From JBPCOI01 sp051000395 (GTDB taxonomy: Bacteria > Actinomycetota > Actinomycetes > Mycobacteriales > Jatrophihabitantaceae), in contig JBPCOI010000045.1 in assembly GCA_051000395.1 (NCBI GenBank), positions 1 through 53,117 of the forward strand: DNA of 53,117 bases, read 5' to 3'. Positions 50,537 to 53,117 of this stretch are shown here, piece after piece. The translations under genes were made by a program, and so were the position numbers. A model generated the notes under the pieces. It worked only from the letters and a program-made list of their open reading frames with translations, was not told the origin of the DNA and ran no database searches. Within the stretch, counting starts at the first letter, position 1. The number at the start of each line of letters is the position of its first letter.

Positions 50537-51427
50537 GTGACACGTGTGAGCGCGACGCGCGCCGAGCAGCTTTCCGGCGAGGTCGCCGAGCTGGTGGCAA
50601 CGCACAAACTCCGTCGCGCCGGAGCCCGTCCGTCGCTGCGTGACTACACCCGTGACCTGTGGGGACGGCGGCATTTCATCACGTCGTTCTCGACCGCGAA
50701 CAACGCGGTCGGCTACTCCGACAGCTTCCTCGGCCAGGCCTGGCAGCTGCTCACTCCGCTGCTCAACGCGGCGGTCTACTACCTGATCTTCGGGGTGCTG
50801 CTGCACACCAAGCGCGGGGTGCACAACTTCATCGCGTTCCTCGTCATCGGCATCTTCGTCTTCACGTTCACCCAGACGAGCGCGCTGCAGGGCGCGCGGG
50901 CGATCAGCGCCAACCTCGGACTGACGCGGGTGCTGCAGTTCCCGCGGGCGGTGCTGCCGGTCGCTTCGACGTTGGTCGCGCTGCAGCGGCTGGTGCTCTC
51001 ACTGGTGATCATGTTGCCGATCGTCCTGATCACCGGTGAGGTACCCGCGCCGCGGTGGCTGCTGCTGATCCCCGCGATCGTGCTGCAGAGTATGTTCTGC
51101 CTCGGTATGGCCTTCATCATCGCCCGCATCGGCGCGAAGGTTCCCGACACCTCGCAGGTGCTGCCGTTCATCCTGCGTACCTGGCTCTACCTGTCGGGCG
51201 TGTTCTACAGCGTCACCTCCTTCACCAAGGGCCACGGCCACTGGGTGAAGGTGCTACTGGAGGTCAATCCCGGCGCGGTCTACGTCAACATCGTGCGTGA
51301 CGCGCTGCTGTCGCACGAGCGCGCCACGCCCTACGCCTGGCCGCTCGCCATCGGCTGGGCCGTGGTGATCCTGGTTGCCGGATACGTCTTCTTCTGGCAG
51401 GCGGAGGAGCAGTACGGCCGTGTATGA
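50537..51427 (+). CDS. wzm: Polysaccharide ABC exporter, membrane subunit (Wzm-like)
   Basis: 296 residues with six membrane helices in the ABC-2 fold: FLGQAWQLLTPLLNAAVYYLIFGVLL, FIAFLVIGIFVFTFTQTSALQGARAI, RAVLPVASTLVALQRLVLSLVIMLPIVLI, LLLIPAIVLQSMFCLGMAFIIAR, LRTWLYLSGVFYSV and a last span. Exports a lipid-linked glycan with the ATPase whose start overlaps its stop by 8 bp. Mycobacterial galactan exporter has the same pair type. Confidence 0.88.
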   Translation: MTRVSATRAEQLSGEVAELVATHKLRRAGARPSLRDYTRDLWGRRHFITSFSTANNAVGYSDSFLGQAWQLLTPLLNAAVYYLIFGVLLHTKRGVHNFIAFLVIGIFVFTFTQTSALQGARAISANLGLTRVLQFPRAVLPVASTLVALQRLVLSLVIMLPIVLITGEVPAPRWLLLIPAIVLQSMFCLGMAFIIARIGAKVPDTSQVLPFILRTWLYLSGVFYSVTSFTKGHGHWVKVLLEVNPGAVYVNIVRDALLSHERATPYAWPLAIGWAVVILVAGYVFFWQAEEQYGRV

Positions 51428-52262
51428 GCCGCAGTCGCTCGCCGAGCCCACCGTCGTCGTTGACAACGTCCACCTCGTCTACCGGATCACCGGTCGGCAC
51501 GCCAAGGCCGGCGCCCCGGCCGTCGCGAAACGCCTGCTGCAGCGCAAGCCGCCGCCGGGCATGCGCGAGATCCACGCCGTACGCGGCGTGAGCTTCGTCG
51601 CGCGTCGCGGCGAGGCGGTGGGCCTGATCGGGCCGAACGGCTCGGGGAAGTCCACACTGCTGCGGGCCATCGCCGGGCTGATGCCGCCCGAGTCGGGAGC
51701 GATCTACACCCAGGGGCAGCCGTCGCTGCTCGGCGTCGCCGCCGCGCTGATGAACGACATGACCGGCGAGCGCAACGTGGTCCTCGGCTGCCTCGCGATG
51801 GGAATGAGCCCCGAGGAGGTCAAGCAAAACTACCCTGGGATCTGCGAGTTCGCCGGTATCGGGGAGTTCATCTCGCTGCCGATGAACACGTATTCCTCCG
51901 GTATGGGCGCGCGCCTGCGCTTCGCGATCGCCGCGGCGAAGTCCCACGAGGTGCTGCTCATCGACGAGGCGCTGGCCACCGGCGACGCGGAGTTCCGCAG
52001 GCGCAGCGAGGCCCGCATCCGCGAGTTGCGCGAAGAGGCGGGGACGGTGTTCGTCGTCAGCCACGGCCTCGGCGTCATCCGCGAGACCTGCGGACGCGCG
52101 ATCTGGATGGAGAAGGGCGAGATCGTCGCCGACGGGGAGGCCGACGCCGTCGTCCAGGCGTACGAGGCGCGCCACGACCCGCAGGCCCTCGAGGAACGCC
52201 TCGCCGCGGCCGCGTCCGGCGGCAAGCTGATGTCCTTCGTGGATGAGCCGTCCGCCTTCTGA
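51420..52262 (+). CDS. wzt: Polysaccharide ABC exporter, ATPase subunit (Wzt-like)
   Basis: 280 residues from GTG 51420. Walker A GLIGPNGSGKSTLLRAIAGL, a Tyr-Ser-Ser-Gly-Met signature (NTYSSGMGARLRFAIAAA), Walker B VLLIDEALATGDAEF, and FVVSHGLGVI. The YSSGM signature instead of LSGGQ is typical of the TagH/Wzt subgroup. There is no C-terminal carbohydrate-binding domain. Overlaps the permease gene by 8 bp. Confidence 0.9.
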   Translation: MYEPQSLAEPTVVVDNVHLVYRITGRHAKAGAPAVAKRLLQRKPPPGMREIHAVRGVSFVARRGEAVGLIGPNGSGKSTLLRAIAGLMPPESGAIYTQGQPSLLGVAAALMNDMTGERNVVLGCLAMGMSPEEVKQNYPGICEFAGIGEFISLPMNTYSSGMGARLRFAIAAAKSHEVLLIDEALATGDAEFRRRSEARIRELREEAGTVFVVSHGLGVIRETCGRAIWMEKGEIVADGEADAVVQAYEARHDPQALEERLAAAASGGKLMSFVDEPSAF

Positions 52263-52376
52263 CCCGAATCCACGGAACGTCCCTGCTGTGAGCATGCTCG
52301 TTGCCGGTCTAGTCTTCCCCCGAGCGGACAGGCGCCTGCCGTCTCGCAACCCGTACATGACGCGCGAGGAGCCGCA

Positions 52377-53048
52377 GTGAGCACGACCGTCAACCCGCTC
52401 GAGCAGTACTTCCGGGCCAATCAGGGTCGCCTGATTCACAAATGGATCCACTACTTCGACATCTACGACCGCCACTTCGCCCCGTATCGCGGCACAGGCC
52501 CGACCGTGCTCGAGTTCGGCGTCTCGCACGGCGGGTCACTGCAGATGTGGAAAGACTATTTCGGACCCGAGGCCAGAATCATCGGAGTCGACATCGACCC
52601 GCGCTGCGCGGCCATGTCCGAGGACCGCGTCGAGGTGGTCATCGGTGACCAGGAGGACCGTACGTTCCTGCGTGAGTTGGGGCAACGGCTCGGCCAGATC
52701 GACGTCCTGATCGAGGACGGCGGCCACACCATGACCCAGCAGATCGCGACGTTCGAGGAGCTGTGGCCGGCCATCCGAGTCGGCGGCGTCTACCTCGTCG
52801 AGGACCTGCACACGAGCTACTGGCGCAGATTCGGTGGCGGGTACAAGCGGCGGGGCACGTTCATCGAGTACGCCAAGGATCTGATCGACCAGCAGAACGC
52901 CTGGCACTCCCGCGACTCGCAGAGTCTGGTCGTCGATGACTACACGCGCACGATCCGCGGCATGCACGTCTACGACAGCGTGATCGTGTTCGACAAGGCG
53001 TCGGTACCGGAGCCCGGTCACGAGAAGACCGGTACGCGTTCGTTCTGA
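52377..53048 (+). CDS. SAM-dependent methyltransferase
   Basis: 223 residues: PTVLEFGVSHGGSLQMWKDYFGPEARIIGVDIDPRCAAM is motif I of a class I methyltransferase; IDVLIEDGGHTMTQQIATFEELWPAIRVGGVYLVEDLHTSYW matches MycE-like (macrocin/mycinamicin O-methyltransferase) enzymes with metal-binding acidic residues. Follows the polysaccharide exporter, so it probably modifies a surface glycan. GTG 52377. Confidence 0.88.
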   Translation: MSTTVNPLEQYFRANQGRLIHKWIHYFDIYDRHFAPYRGTGPTVLEFGVSHGGSLQMWKDYFGPEARIIGVDIDPRCAAMSEDRVEVVIGDQEDRTFLRELGQRLGQIDVLIEDGGHTMTQQIATFEELWPAIRVGGVYLVEDLHTSYWRRFGGGYKRRGTFIEYAKDLIDQQNAWHSRDSQSLVVDDYTRTIRGMHVYDSVIVFDKASVPEPGHEKTGTRSF

Positions 53049-53095
53049 CGAGCGGATCTGACGAGCGGATCTGACGAGTGGGTCTGACGAGCGGG
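53044..53095 (+). repeat. Four 13-bp tandem repeats
   Basis: TCTGACGAGCGGA at 53044-53056 and 53057-53069, then TCTGACGAGTGGG (53070-53082) and TCTGACGAGCGGG (53083-53095). The first copy contains the stop codon of the methyltransferase gene. A GAGGAGG at the window's end may be the ribosome site of the next gene. Confidence 0.85.
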
Positions 53096-53117
53096 CCGCT
53101 CAGCGGGTCGAGGAGGC

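Overview
This is high-GC actinobacterial chromosome (Actinomycetota, probably a mycelial or Frankia/Jatrophihabitans-like lineage; genus not determinable from the sequence alone). The evidence is GTG-rich starts with 4-bp GTGA overlaps, an F420 biosynthesis pair, a sigE-rseA-htrA-tatB-mrp block and an fbiA-fbiB-manB-rmlD-LCP block, both laid out much as in mycobacteria.

Layout. 1-5061 (minus): the 3'-truncated end of prfB, then a Tad/Flp pilus operon read tadA-tadB-tadC-pilin-tadE-tadE-tadG. 5062-26645: an island of about 21.6 kb that splits tadA inside its ATP-binding P-loop; the 5' half of tadA lies at 26646-27263. 27264-53117: ordinary chromosome with an acyl-CoA dehydrogenase, an MgtE-N/CBS protein, a DUF1003 protein, mrp, tatB, htrA, rseA, sigE, a PLP decarboxylase, an O-methyltransferase, fbiA and a fused fbiB-NUDIX gene, a serine hydrolase, a DNA glycosylase, manB, rmlD, rmlB, two LCP cell-wall ligases, a TIGR03089 protein, a two-subunit CoA-transferase, a polysaccharide ABC exporter pair (Wzm/Wzt-like) and a methyltransferase.

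The island has three parts. (i) 5.3-10.2 kb: a divergent cluster around a tiny secreted-looking peptide with ten cysteines: an S26 signal peptidase and a MauE-like membrane protein on the minus strand; the peptide, a MauD/TlpA-like redoxin and an ABC exporter on the plus strand. It looks like a dedicated pathway for export and disulfide formation of a cysteine-rich peptide, and it is my best candidate for an undescribed system. A 917-bp IS5-family element with a clean TGA target duplication sits exactly at the peptide's stop codon. A large FtsX-type permease and a frameshifted ABC ATPase follow. (ii) 14.4-21.6 kb: the backbone of an actinomycete integrative and conjugative element (AICE): XRE-TPR regulator plus creatininase-fold protein, small conserved protein, FtsK-like transfer ATPase, HUH rolling-circle Rep, and a serine integrase. 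(iii) 21.6-26.6 kb: a DUF1883 protein, small proteins with strong terminators, and a single-chain nuclease-methyltransferase of the type ISP/IIG class, probably anti-phage.

A site next to the integrase resembles the tadA P-loop junction, so the island may be a composite of elements that used the same attachment site. While the island is present, this tadA copy cannot make an intact ATPase, so the Tad pilus should be off unless there is a second copy or the island excises.
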